NCBI GenBank assembly: GCA_964542855.1
Contig: CAZIWJ010000022.1
Location: 1-25,302 of the forward strand
Source: CAZIWJ01 sp964542855
Lineage (GTDB): Bacteria; Bacteroidota; Bacteroidia; Cytophagales; Cyclobacteriaceae
DNA: 25,302 nt
Direction: 5' to 3'
A program made the translations under genes and the position numbers. The notes below the pieces were generated by a model. It was not told the DNA's origin, searched no databases, and was given only the letters and a program-made list of their open reading frames with translations. Positions 8,796 to 16,400 of the stretch are shown piece after piece; the first letter of the stretch is position 1, and each line of letters starts with the position of its first letter.

Positions 8796-10152
8796 GTGCT
8801 TATTAGTTATGATTAGTGTTGTATTTCTGGCCTGCTCAGAAGACAAAGATCCCGTGGGGGAAGTCCGGTTATTGTCGGCTTCCCTCAGCGGTAATCCGGT
8901 ATCATCCGGCGACCAGGTAGAAGAGGTGTCATTAGACGCCTCTTTTACTTTTACCTTTTCTGGAGGAATTAACCCAGACCGGTTTAACGATAATTTCCAG
9001 ATTACCCGGAACGGGTCTGCCGTAAACTACGAAACTACACTGGCCAACGCTGCGTCACGAGTAACCGTGCAACCGGAACTGGAAGCGGGGAATAACTACG
9101 AACTTTCGCTCGACGCCGCCGAAATTGGAGTAAATGGCGGGGTACTGGATGAATCGTTCTCGGTTCAGTTTTCAACTGGCGAAAATAGCACGGTGATACA
9201 AGCCTGTACCTCTGCCTCGGGCAACTGTTTTCAGGAACTTACCCTTACCAGTAGTGATAACCAACCGGCTACTTTCGGGTTTTACCGTTCGTTCCCGGTG
9301 TACGACGACTCCAACGCTAACTGGGAGCAACTGGAACAGGTGGTGGTGGTGGTGCACGGCATTAACCGGAACGCCGGGGAGTATTTCAGCTGGATCAACA
9401 GCAGCATTACCGGGGAAGGGGCGGGTACCCGTACGCTGGTTATTGCCCCGCAATTTATCGTGGAAAATGAAGCCGAACCCGGTGACTTCTTTTGGCCAGC
9501 AACCGGATGGCGCGACGGGGCCAACTCGTTGAACGAAGCCAGTATCAGCTCTTTTGCCGTTATCGACCAGTTGCTGGAACCACTGGCCAACACCAGCCGG
9601 TTTCCCAACCTGAAAAGGGTACTGATTACAGGGCATTCCTCGGGAGGACTGTTTACTCACGTTTATGCCGCTGCTAACGTGGCAGAAAAAGAAAATCCAG
9701 GGTGGGACTGGCAGTACCTGCCTTCTAACAGCCAGTATTATTATTACCCGGACGGCCGAAGGGTGCGGGAGAACAATGGAACCCTTTACAACCCAACCGA
9801 TTGCAACGGGTATAATTTCTGGCCGCTGGGTTATTCCATTACTCCCGGTTACGTAAGCCAACAGGGGCAAAAAACCATTAACGAACAATTCCTGTCCCGG
9901 AACATTACCTACCTGCTGGGAAACGGAAACCAGCCCGATCCGACCCTGAACACCGACGATTGTTCGGCCACAATACTGGGATCTACCCGTTTTCGACGAG
10001 GTATTAATTTGTTTACTTTCCTACAGGAAGCCTATCCCGACGCCAATCATAAGGTAGTGGAAGTAGACGGCATTGGCCACAACGGGGAGGGGATATTCAC
10101 CTCGCAAACATTTAGAAACTGGTTTTCCTCTCAATTTGATGGGGGAGGATGA
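8779..10152 (+). CDS. Surface lipoprotein alpha/beta hydrolase with N-terminal Big_5-like domain
   Basis: I start this gene at the ATG at 8779, giving 457 residues. That start yields a short lipoprotein signal (MPSVNKCLLV onward) with lipobox FLAC and Cys19. The longer open frame from 8626 lies in another frame inside the preceding gene and would bury this signal. A Big_5-like domain (about 27-135) precedes an alpha/beta-hydrolase catalytic domain. The oxyanion-loop HG is in VVVVVHGINRN (His193), the nucleophile elbow is GHSSG with Ser287, and the catalytic His is probably His434 in GIGHNG. Asp387 in QPDPT is a candidate acid. Several Cys residues suggest disulfides. The family includes esterases, cutinase/PETase-like and lipase enzymes; I cannot choose among them. 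It overlaps the upstream lipoprotein gene by 17 bases and ends the operon. Confidence 0.85.
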   Translation: MPSVNKCLLVMISVVFLACSEDKDPVGEVRLLSASLSGNPVSSGDQVEEVSLDASFTFTFSGGINPDRFNDNFQITRNGSAVNYETTLANAASRVTVQPELEAGNNYELSLDAAEIGVNGGVLDESFSVQFSTGENSTVIQACTSASGNCFQELTLTSSDNQPATFGFYRSFPVYDDSNANWEQLEQVVVVVHGINRNAGEYFSWINSSITGEGAGTRTLVIAPQFIVENEAEPGDFFWPATGWRDGANSLNEASISSFAVIDQLLEPLANTSRFPNLKRVLITGHSSGGLFTHVYAAANVAEKENPGWDWQYLPSNSQYYYYPDGRRVRENNGTLYNPTDCNGYNFWPLGYSITPGYVSQQGQKTINEQFLSRNITYLLGNGNQPDPTLNTDDCSATILGSTRFRRGINLFTFLQEAYPDANHKVVEVDGIGHNGEGIFTSQTFRNWFSSQFDGGG

Positions 10153-10839
10153 TTGGCGGTGTAATGTGGCTATCTATAAGACAATTTGCGAAGCTGGAAT
10201 TAATTCCAGGCTCATAATACGGTAAAATATAATTATACTAACTGGACCTCGACTCGATGAGTAAGCGTTACGCCGATGTAAACGGAACAATTGTTAAAGT
10301 GTACCAGAAAATAAAGTCTTGCCATACTTCATTCCGTTATCCCTATTACTTTATATCGTAAACGCTATCATAAGAGCACAGCTTACATTTTAAATGGAAT
10401 AGCCCACTGCCATAATCCTTTTAGTTCTTGTTAAGGGCTTCTTTTATGTCGGCACAAACCGGGGCAAGGAAATAGTTCTTGCTCTACTTAATAAACGAGT
10501 AGCTGGTATAAGATAGAGGTTGGTATTCCTCCCTGAATTTGGTAATAATTTCTTAAACACCGTAAGCTTACTAATCTCAATTTATGTTATGAAATTGAGG
10601 GAGTATTTCGATGAAGAATTACTCATAACGATTGGTAAATAAGTTTACAGTAATTAAGCAATGGTTGATCAAAAATCTTATTTAATGATATTATGGGGCC
10701 AGCTACTTGTGGAAATTTGCTGGTTACCGTACGCACTCCTGCCCTGGCAGGCAATTAAATTACCAATTCTTTGCAATGTCTCAAATCCGAAGCCAGGTTC
10801 AATAAATTTACCTTTTCTCCTGACTAAATCGGTAGTAAA
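10153..10839. other. 687-base AT-rich spacer with no convincing gene
   Basis: Between the hydrolase operon and the sigma-factor gene, stop codons are frequent on the plus strand. The longest plus-strand frame, 60 codons at 10661-10843, has no recognisable family and unconvincing composition. A short run of plus-strand codons near 10541-10642 ends in MKLREYFDEELLITIGK before a stop and could be the tail of a decayed gene, but I cannot match it. A perfect 16-bp palindrome lies at 10194-10209. The promoter of the sigma gene should lie at the right end, but no clear Bacteroidota-type TTTG/TAnnTTTG pair is visible. Confidence 0.6.
10194..10209. repeat. Perfect 16-bp palindrome downstream of the hydrolase operon
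   Basis: CTGGAATT is followed immediately by AATTCCAG, an uninterrupted palindrome 42 bases after the end of the hydrolase gene. No T-tract follows and there is no loop, so it does not look like an ordinary intrinsic terminator. A protein-binding site is possible. Confidence 0.5.
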
Positions 10840-11415
10840 ATGACCAACATGCTACACAGCTATTCCGATGATCAATTATTCCATTTAATTAAAAGTGGGA
10901 ATGAATCCGCTTTTGATGTTTTTTTCAAGCGGCACTGGAAAAACCTTTTCCGCACTGTTCTGGCTTTCATATCAAATCAGCAAGCGGCCGAAGACATTAT
11001 TCAGGAGTTGTTTGCAGACATTTGGTTGCGCAGAGCAGAGATTCAAACGCCAGATATTACTGCTTATTTATTTAAATCGGCAAAACTTCAATCATTCAAA
11101 TATTTTAGGGATAAGAAACCCACTACCAGTTTGCTGGATAAAATTAATAACCTGGCTTTTGCCCATGAAACAGAAGATCAAATCGATTTCCAGGAACTAA
11201 AGGAATTATACGAAGCCAGTTTAAAAACCATGCCCGTTAAAACAGCCGAGGTGTATAAGTTGAGTCGCGTAGATTGTTTCACGCACCGGGAGATAGCAAA
11301 CCAATTACAGATTTCTTCTAAAACAGTTGAATACCATATTTCCTGTGCCCTCAAGCATATTCGTGCTCACATTACGGAGTATACCACTTTAGCAATTTTA
11401 TGGTTAATCGCTTAA
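10840..11415 (+). CDS. ECF-type RNA polymerase sigma factor
   Basis: This 191-residue protein is an extracytoplasmic-function sigma factor that would direct RNA polymerase to the genes of the adjacent surface-signalling system. Sigma region 2 covers about residues 12-85, with AEDIIQELFADIW as the core-binding segment. Region 4 lies at about 125-178, with the helix-turn-helix THREIANQLQISSKTVEYHI. A short hydrophobic tail (LAILWLIA) ends the protein, as often in Bacteroidota members of this family. A start at Met4 (10849) is also possible. The gene stands 153 bases upstream of fecR and is visibly more AT-rich than the first operon. Confidence 0.95.
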   Translation: MTNMLHSYSDDQLFHLIKSGNESAFDVFFKRHWKNLFRTVLAFISNQQAAEDIIQELFADIWLRRAEIQTPDITAYLFKSAKLQSFKYFRDKKPTTSLLDKINNLAFAHETEDQIDFQELKELYEASLKTMPVKTAEVYKLSRVDCFTHREIANQLQISSKTVEYHISCALKHIRAHITEYTTLAILWLIA

Positions 11416-11568
11416 ATGTAAGCCGTAGATATTCTTAAAGAATAATAATTTAATTCGGTTTGTTGCTATACCAGTATTACCTGAATTTTACCAATATGAT
11501 GTAAATATTAAATATGGGTATTTTTCTACCTGGCTACTAGGGTTTACTGCCGTTCACGGAACACTCTC

Positions 11569-12561
11569 ATGAAAAGGGAATGGTATCCGATGAATGAAAA
11601 AGAATTTAATGCCCTTATTAACCGGTATTTGCGTGGGAAAAGTACTGAAAAGGAAGAAAAACTGCTTAACGAGCTCTTTGATACTCACGCTCAGGAGAAA
11701 GAATGGTTTGTTATGCACGGGATAGATGAAATTAAGCTGGAAAAAAGCTTACGTAAAAAGGTAAGGAGGGCTATTAACTCACAAGAAAAGCCAACGAAAA
11801 ATAAGTCAATTTCTTACGGTACAGTCCTGTTTACTATTTTAATACTGCTGGCCGGAATAGCTACCACGGTTTATTTTCTTCAACCTTTACCGTCGGGTCG
11901 GCTCGTGATGAAATCAACAGCTTCCGGGCAAAAATTAACGGTTACACTCAGTGATGGTTCTACGGTTCGATTGAACGCAGAAAGTTCTATTACTTATCCT
12001 GAAGTATTTTCGGAAGAACGCAGAGAAATTCAACTAACTGGCGAAGCTTATTTTTCGGTTCGGGAAAATAATGATAAGCCTTTTATTGTTAATTCGGGAA
12101 ACATACAAACTTCCGTACTGGGAACCGCATTCAATGTGAATGCGCGAGATTCTGCACACATTTCAGTTGCGTTGGTATCGGGGAAGGTGCAGGTGAAATC
12201 GCTCGCTTCTGAATCAGAAGGTCAATCAAAAGCTTTTTACCTGGCCCCCGGGCAATGTGCCAATTATTCCAGGGAAAGCGGGCGTTTTACGATAGCCCCT
12301 TTCAACAAAGAAAAGCTTATCGCCTGGAAAGATGGAATAATCTATTTTTCCGCAGCTTCTCATGAACAGGTATTTAATCAGCTGGCCCGCTGGTACGGGG
12401 TTGAATTTGTATTTGAAAATTCTCCTGAAGAGGAATGGGAAGTAACCGGTGAGTTCAAAGACATGAGCCTGGAACTTCTTTTAAATACCATCAGCAACGC
12501 TAAAGGATTTACATTTCAAATGCAGAAAGACACTGTTTTAATATCATTCGATCACCAATAA
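11569..12561 (+). CDS. FecR-family anti-sigma factor
   Basis: This 330-residue inner-membrane protein should hold the ECF sigma factor inactive until the TonB-linked receptor signals. The cytoplasmic N-terminal part (about 1-80) carries a short basic stretch (LRKKVRRAI), one transmembrane helix lies at about 83-103, and the periplasmic FecR domain covers about 112-212 (SDGSTVRLNAESSITYP, LTGEAYFSV, VLGTAFNVNA, VSGKVQV). A C-terminal DUF4974-like domain occupies about 255-327 and probably contacts the STN domain of the receptor encoded next. Met8 (11590) is an equally plausible start because MNEKEFNALINRYL matches the usual N-terminus. It lies 158 bases upstream of the STN-bearing susC. Confidence 0.95.
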   Translation: MKREWYPMNEKEFNALINRYLRGKSTEKEEKLLNELFDTHAQEKEWFVMHGIDEIKLEKSLRKKVRRAINSQEKPTKNKSISYGTVLFTILILLAGIATTVYFLQPLPSGRLVMKSTASGQKLTVTLSDGSTVRLNAESSITYPEVFSEERREIQLTGEAYFSVRENNDKPFIVNSGNIQTSVLGTAFNVNARDSAHISVALVSGKVQVKSLASESEGQSKAFYLAPGQCANYSRESGRFTIAPFNKEKLIAWKDGIIYFSAASHEQVFNQLARWYGVEFVFENSPEEEWEVTGEFKDMSLELLLNTISNAKGFTFQMQKDTVLISFDHQ

Positions 12562-12589
12562 AGATAGCATGCCTATGATGAAATAATGC

Positions 12590-12637
12590 AAAAAAACCCG
12601 GAGTTCCAGGTCGTTTGGTCGCAACTGAAAACTCCGG
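12590..12637 (-). terminator. Hairpin with terminator shape on the minus strand, in the leader of the second susC
   Basis: The 8-bp arms CCGGAGTT (12598-12605) and AACTCCGG (12630-12637) are perfect complements, with an inner CAG/CTG pairing. Seven A residues at 12590-12596 flank the left arm, so the minus-strand transcript would read GC-rich stem followed by a run of seven U. On the plus strand the stem is followed by TATATCC, a poor U-tract. No minus-strand gene lies nearby. It may instead act as a structure in the susC leader or as a weak plus-strand terminator of fecR. Confidence 0.6.
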
Positions 12638-12674
12638 TATATCCATTTGAACAAAGTCAAACTATTCCAAAGGT

Positions 12675-12690
12675 AAGTATTAGAATACTT
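12675..12690. promoter_or_regulatory. 16-bp dyad upstream of the STN-susC gene
   Basis: AAGTATT, AG, AATACTT form a perfect inverted repeat with 7-bp arms and a 2-base centre, 29 bases before the start codon. It could be an operator or a small leader hairpin near the start site. The AT-rich arms make a terminator unlikely. Confidence 0.4.
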
Positions 12691-12719
12691 TCAGGCTTTG
12701 GAAACGAACAAAAACTCCC

Positions 12720-15700
12720 ATGAACCTCAAAAAATTTTACCGTTTCACAAATTTCATTGAACTAGGTACAGTTCAGTTACTAATTATTACGCTGATGTGT
12801 CACGTAACTTTTGCAGCCGATACCCAAGGTCAGGCGCGCAGCGTATTTAAGGTACCTTTTAATTTATCGCTTACCGACGTTAAAATGATTACAGTTTTTG
12901 AAGAAATAGAATCGCGGACTGAATTTCGCTTCTTCTACGATCAAAAACTGTTAAGTAACCAAACTAAGATAACCGTTAACGAACAAAACCTCGGCAGTGT
13001 ACTGGCTTCGGTAAGTAAGCAGGCCAGGGTAACGTTTCGCCAGGTAAACGAAGTGATCACTGTTTCAGCACAGCGCGTTGGCAACAAAAGCAAGCCGGTT
13101 GAGGTAGAAGTGTACGACAAAACCCTGAAAGGCCGGGTTTTAGATGCTGAAAAAAATAATCCGCTGGTCGGTGCCACTGTTTTGGTGAAAGGAACCACTA
13201 TTGGTACAGTAACCGCAATCGATGGCAGTTTTTCTTTCGCCGTTCCGGATAGCGCTCAGGCGTTGCTGGTTTCTTACGTTGGATACACCCCTCAGGAAAT
13301 ACCAATTGGTAATCAATCTGTATTCAACGTTTCACTGGCTCCCGATAATTCTTCCATGAATGAGGTAGTGGTTACCGCCCTGGGTATTAAGCGCGAAGAA
13401 CGTTCGTTAGGTTATGATGTTGCCAACGTTGAAGGCGAAGAGATTAGGCAGGTATCGCAGGAAAATGCTATTAATTCTCTGGCTGCCCGGGTGCCTGGTG
13501 TTACCATCAACCAAACCAGTGGTCCGGGCTCTTCACTGAACGTAATTATTCGTGGGGCTACTTCCCTCACTACTGATAACCAGCCACTTTTCGTGGTTGA
13601 TGGGGTGCCCATGACCAACAGCCTGAATAATATCTCTGAAAATGGAAGTGGAAACCAGGTAGACTACGGGAATGCTATTTCTGATATTAACCCCGACAAT
13701 ATAGCAAGCATTAATGTTCTTAAAGGTCCGAGTGCAGCAGCGCTTTACGGCACCCGGGCAGGAAATGGCGTAATTCTCATTACAACCAAATCAGGCAGTA
13801 GAAACCAGGATGTTGGCGTGTCGTTCTCTACTTCCAACGTATTTGAACGACCCACACGCCTGTTAGACTTCCACTACCGCTACGCCAATGGAGAGCGCCA
13901 CGGTGCTTTCAACGAAAGTTCTGCTTATTGGGCAGGTCCTAATCTGGATCAGGGGAACGAAGCTGTGCAGTGGAATAGCCCTGTCGACGAAAATGGAAAT
14001 CCTGTTCCAACTGAGTTAAAGTCTTTCCCCAATGCGATGAAGGATTTTTTGCAAACCGGCATTACTTCAAACAATAACCTGTCTGTTAGCGGTGGGAGTG
14101 ATAACGGAAGCTTTCGAGCATCGTACGCCAACATGCTTCACCAGGGCATGATTCCCAATTCAGACCTTTATCGCAATACATTGAGTACTGCAATTGATTA
14201 CAATGTGTTAGATAAGCTCACGTTTAAGTCGAACGTAACCGTTGGGCGCACCCAATCTAACGATCGACCCAGCACGGGAAATCGCAGAGCCAATCCGCTG
14301 CAGGCCGTATATGAAACGCCTTACGTTGATTATAATCAAATGCGCGATTACTGGGAAAACGGGCAAAAAGATGTTCAGCAATTACGTACCGACGCCGGTG
14401 ATAACCCTTATTTTATTGCTTACGGAATTAATAATGCTTTTACCAGGGATCGGGTATACGGAAACCTGTCGCTAACCTATGAATTTACCAAGCAATTATC
14501 TTTAACGGCACGATACTCACTAGATCGGGTAAATGAAAGCCGGGAAACCAGGATCCCTTTTAGCTACAGCCGGGGGCTTAAAGGAGGATATTACCTTACC
14601 GATATTAATCGACAGGAGTACAACGCCGATTTTTTAGCGGATTATAAGGAAAGCGTTGGTTTGCTGGATTTTAACATTTCACTTGGAGGAAATATCATGC
14701 GCCGCGATTTATCCAGCTCCAGCATCGGTTCTGGTTCAAATCGCAACAGTGGGTTGGTTGTTCCCGGTGTATTTAACGTTTCCAACATTCCGCTAAATAA
14801 TATCAACGTGAGTAGTAATGTTCGCGAAAAGGCAATTTACAGCTTATACGCCCTGGCATCTGTGGGTTTTAAAGACCAGCTGTATTTGAATGTAACGGGA
14901 AGAAACGACTGGTCAAGTACTTTACCGGCTAATAGCCGATCGTATTTTTATCCTTCGGCCTCTTTAAGCTGGCTTGCCAATTATACCTTTAACCTGCCCC
15001 AGGAAGTAAGTTTGTTAAAAGTAAGAGCTGGTTGGGCACAGGTGGGTAACGATACGGAACCTTATCGACTGGAACCGACGCTTAATCCTGGTAATTATAA
15101 CGAGGTTACTACCGCTGAGGTACCGGAAAGTTTGCTGAACGCAAATTTGGTTCCCGAGTTGTCTACTTCGATAGAAGGGGGAATTGACGTCAATTTGTAT
15201 AACAATCGCATTCGCTTTAGCGGTACTTACTACAACATTGAAAATGAAAACCAGATCTTGCCGGCTAACTTACCCCAATCTTCGGGCTACACCGGAAAGT
15301 TCATTAATGCAGGGCTAATACGTAGTAAGGGCTGGGAATTTACCCTGGGAGCCACGCCAATTCTAGACGATAAGGTTTCCTGGAACATCGATTTCAACTG
15401 GAGTACGAACAAAACCAGCCTGGAAGAATTAACCGATAACCTGGATTTTATTACGTTGTGGGGCGAAAACCGGGCCGGGGCATTAACCAATGTTGGTGAA
15501 GAAGTTGGCGACATGTACAGTGCAGGGTATGCCTACGTAGAAGACGAAAGCTCACCGTACTATCGCTGGCCGGTACTCAATGAAAATGGGTCCTGGATTG
15601 TACTTTCCGGCCGCGAAAATATGCGTAAAGTGGGCAATTTCAATCCAGACTTTATCATGGGATTGCAATCTTCACTGAGTTACAAGCGGTTTACCTTAAA

Positions 15701-16373
15701 CGTAAGCTTCGATTGGCGCCAGGGCGGAGAATTTATGTCGTTCACCTATCGGTACGGAGAATCCGACTGGCGATCTCAACGACAACTGGATAACCTGATT
15801 CCGGGGGGGCTTTATTCACCCGATGAACTGGTATCTTTGCTCAAGTCTGATCCTGAACGGTACATTATTCCACAGGCGGGCAATTATCCCCGGGTTGGAG
15901 GGCACGAAGCAGCAACCGGAGGATTTCCCATCGATGCCCAGGGGACAGACGGTGCTTTTATACCTGGAGTTATTCAAACGGCTGGTGCCGATACGCCAAA
16001 CGATTCCAGCGACGACGAGTACGTAGAGCACCTGGGAGGAACAAATACAAACTTTTACCCCATTACCGACACGTACCCCTGGCGATTTAACGAACAGGTT
16101 ACTTTCGATGCTTCATTCATTAAAATGAGAGAGTTATCGCTGGCTTATCGCTTACCCGACCTGGGTATTGTTAAAAACGCTTCACTGGCCGTTTATACCC
16201 GCAACGTAATCCTTTGGACATCCGCCGACATCGGCATAGATCCTGAAAGAGCTTTCGAGGCCCACGGAAGAGCGCAGGGTGACACCGGCAGCCAGTTTCG
16301 TCAGGGTATAGAGCGGCAGAATGTAATGCCCTGGAGCATTCCTTTTGGTTTTAAACTGAACGCTAATTTTTAA
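12720..16373 (+). CDS. SusC/RagA-family TonB-dependent transducer with N-terminal STN domain
   Basis: This 1217-residue outer-membrane protein combines uptake with signalling. A signal peptide ends near residue 33 (FAA). A secretin/TonB short N-terminal (STN) domain covers about 45-118 (DVKMITVFEEIESRTEFRF, the KITV segment), the periplasmic module that contacts FecR. A carboxypeptidase-regulatory-like domain follows at about 136-208, then the plug from about 214 (NEVVVTALG; VIIRGATSL; LFVVDGVPM) and a long barrel ending KLNANF. Domain order and its place after ECF sigma and FecR genes match the FecA/FecR-type cell-surface signalling design. The susD partner follows after 27 bases. Two dyads precede the start. 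The substrate is unknown; downstream phosphoesterases hint at an organic phosphate. Confidence 0.96.
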   Translation: MNLKKFYRFTNFIELGTVQLLIITLMCHVTFAADTQGQARSVFKVPFNLSLTDVKMITVFEEIESRTEFRFFYDQKLLSNQTKITVNEQNLGSVLASVSKQARVTFRQVNEVITVSAQRVGNKSKPVEVEVYDKTLKGRVLDAEKNNPLVGATVLVKGTTIGTVTAIDGSFSFAVPDSAQALLVSYVGYTPQEIPIGNQSVFNVSLAPDNSSMNEVVVTALGIKREERSLGYDVANVEGEEIRQVSQENAINSLAARVPGVTINQTSGPGSSLNVIIRGATSLTTDNQPLFVVDGVPMTNSLNNISENGSGNQVDYGNAISDINPDNIASINVLKGPSAAALYGTRAGNGVILITTKSGSRNQDVGVSFSTSNVFERPTRLLDFHYRYANGERHGAFNESSAYWAGPNLDQGNEAVQWNSPVDENGNPVPTELKSFPNAMKDFLQTGITSNNNLSVSGGSDNGSFRASYANMLHQGMIPNSDLYRNTLSTAIDYNVLDKLTFKSNVTVGRTQSNDRPSTGNRRANPLQAVYETPYVDYNQMRDYWENGQKDVQQLRTDAGDNPYFIAYGINNAFTRDRVYGNLSLTYEFTKQLSLTARYSLDRVNESRETRIPFSYSRGLKGGYYLTDINRQEYNADFLADYKESVGLLDFNISLGGNIMRRDLSSSSIGSGSNRNSGLVVPGVFNVSNIPLNNINVSSNVREKAIYSLYALASVGFKDQLYLNVTGRNDWSSTLPANSRSYFYPSASLSWLANYTFNLPQEVSLLKVRAGWAQVGNDTEPYRLEPTLNPGNYNEVTTAEVPESLLNANLVPELSTSIEGGIDVNLYNNRIRFSGTYYNIENENQILPANLPQSSGYTGKFINAGLIRSKGWEFTLGATPILDDKVSWNIDFNWSTNKTSLEELTDNLDFITLWGENRAGALTNVGEEVGDMYSAGYAYVEDESSPYYRWPVLNENGSWIVLSGRENMRKVGNFNPDFIMGLQSSLSYKRFTLNVSFDWRQGGEFMSFTYRYGESDWRSQRQLDNLIPGGLYSPDELVSLLKSDPERYIIPQAGNYPRVGGHEAATGGFPIDAQGTDGAFIPGVIQTAGADTPNDSSDDEYVEHLGGTNTNFYPITDTYPWRFNEQVTFDASFIKMRELSLAYRLPDLGIVKNASLAVYTRNVILWTSADIGIDPERAFEAHGRAQGDTGSQFRQGIERQNVMPWSIPFGFKLNANF

Positions 16374-16400
16374 GAACACAAGCCTGTAATTCAATTCAGT

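Noticed and set aside
9172..9888. 238-codon minus-strand frame opposite the hydrolase gene
   Set aside because: It is long, but mirrors a real coding gene with clear catalytic motifs; its own sequence shows no coherent domain, so it is a codon-usage shadow.
10661..10843. 60-codon open frame ending at the sigma-factor start with a 4-base overlap
   Set aside because: The overlap looks like coupling, but the product has no recognisable domain or signal and the frame is short and isolated in an AT-rich spacer; chance is more likely.
11430..11444. TATTCTT-A-AAGAATA dyad after the sigma gene as a terminator
   Set aside because: The stem is nearly all A/T with a one-base loop and no T-run follows, so stable termination is unlikely.
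11459..11489. TTTG, 19 bases, TGAATTTT before fecR as a Bacteroidota-type promoter
   Set aside because: The spacing is right but the -7 box has two mismatches to TAnnTTTG, and such partial matches are expected by chance in AT-rich DNA.
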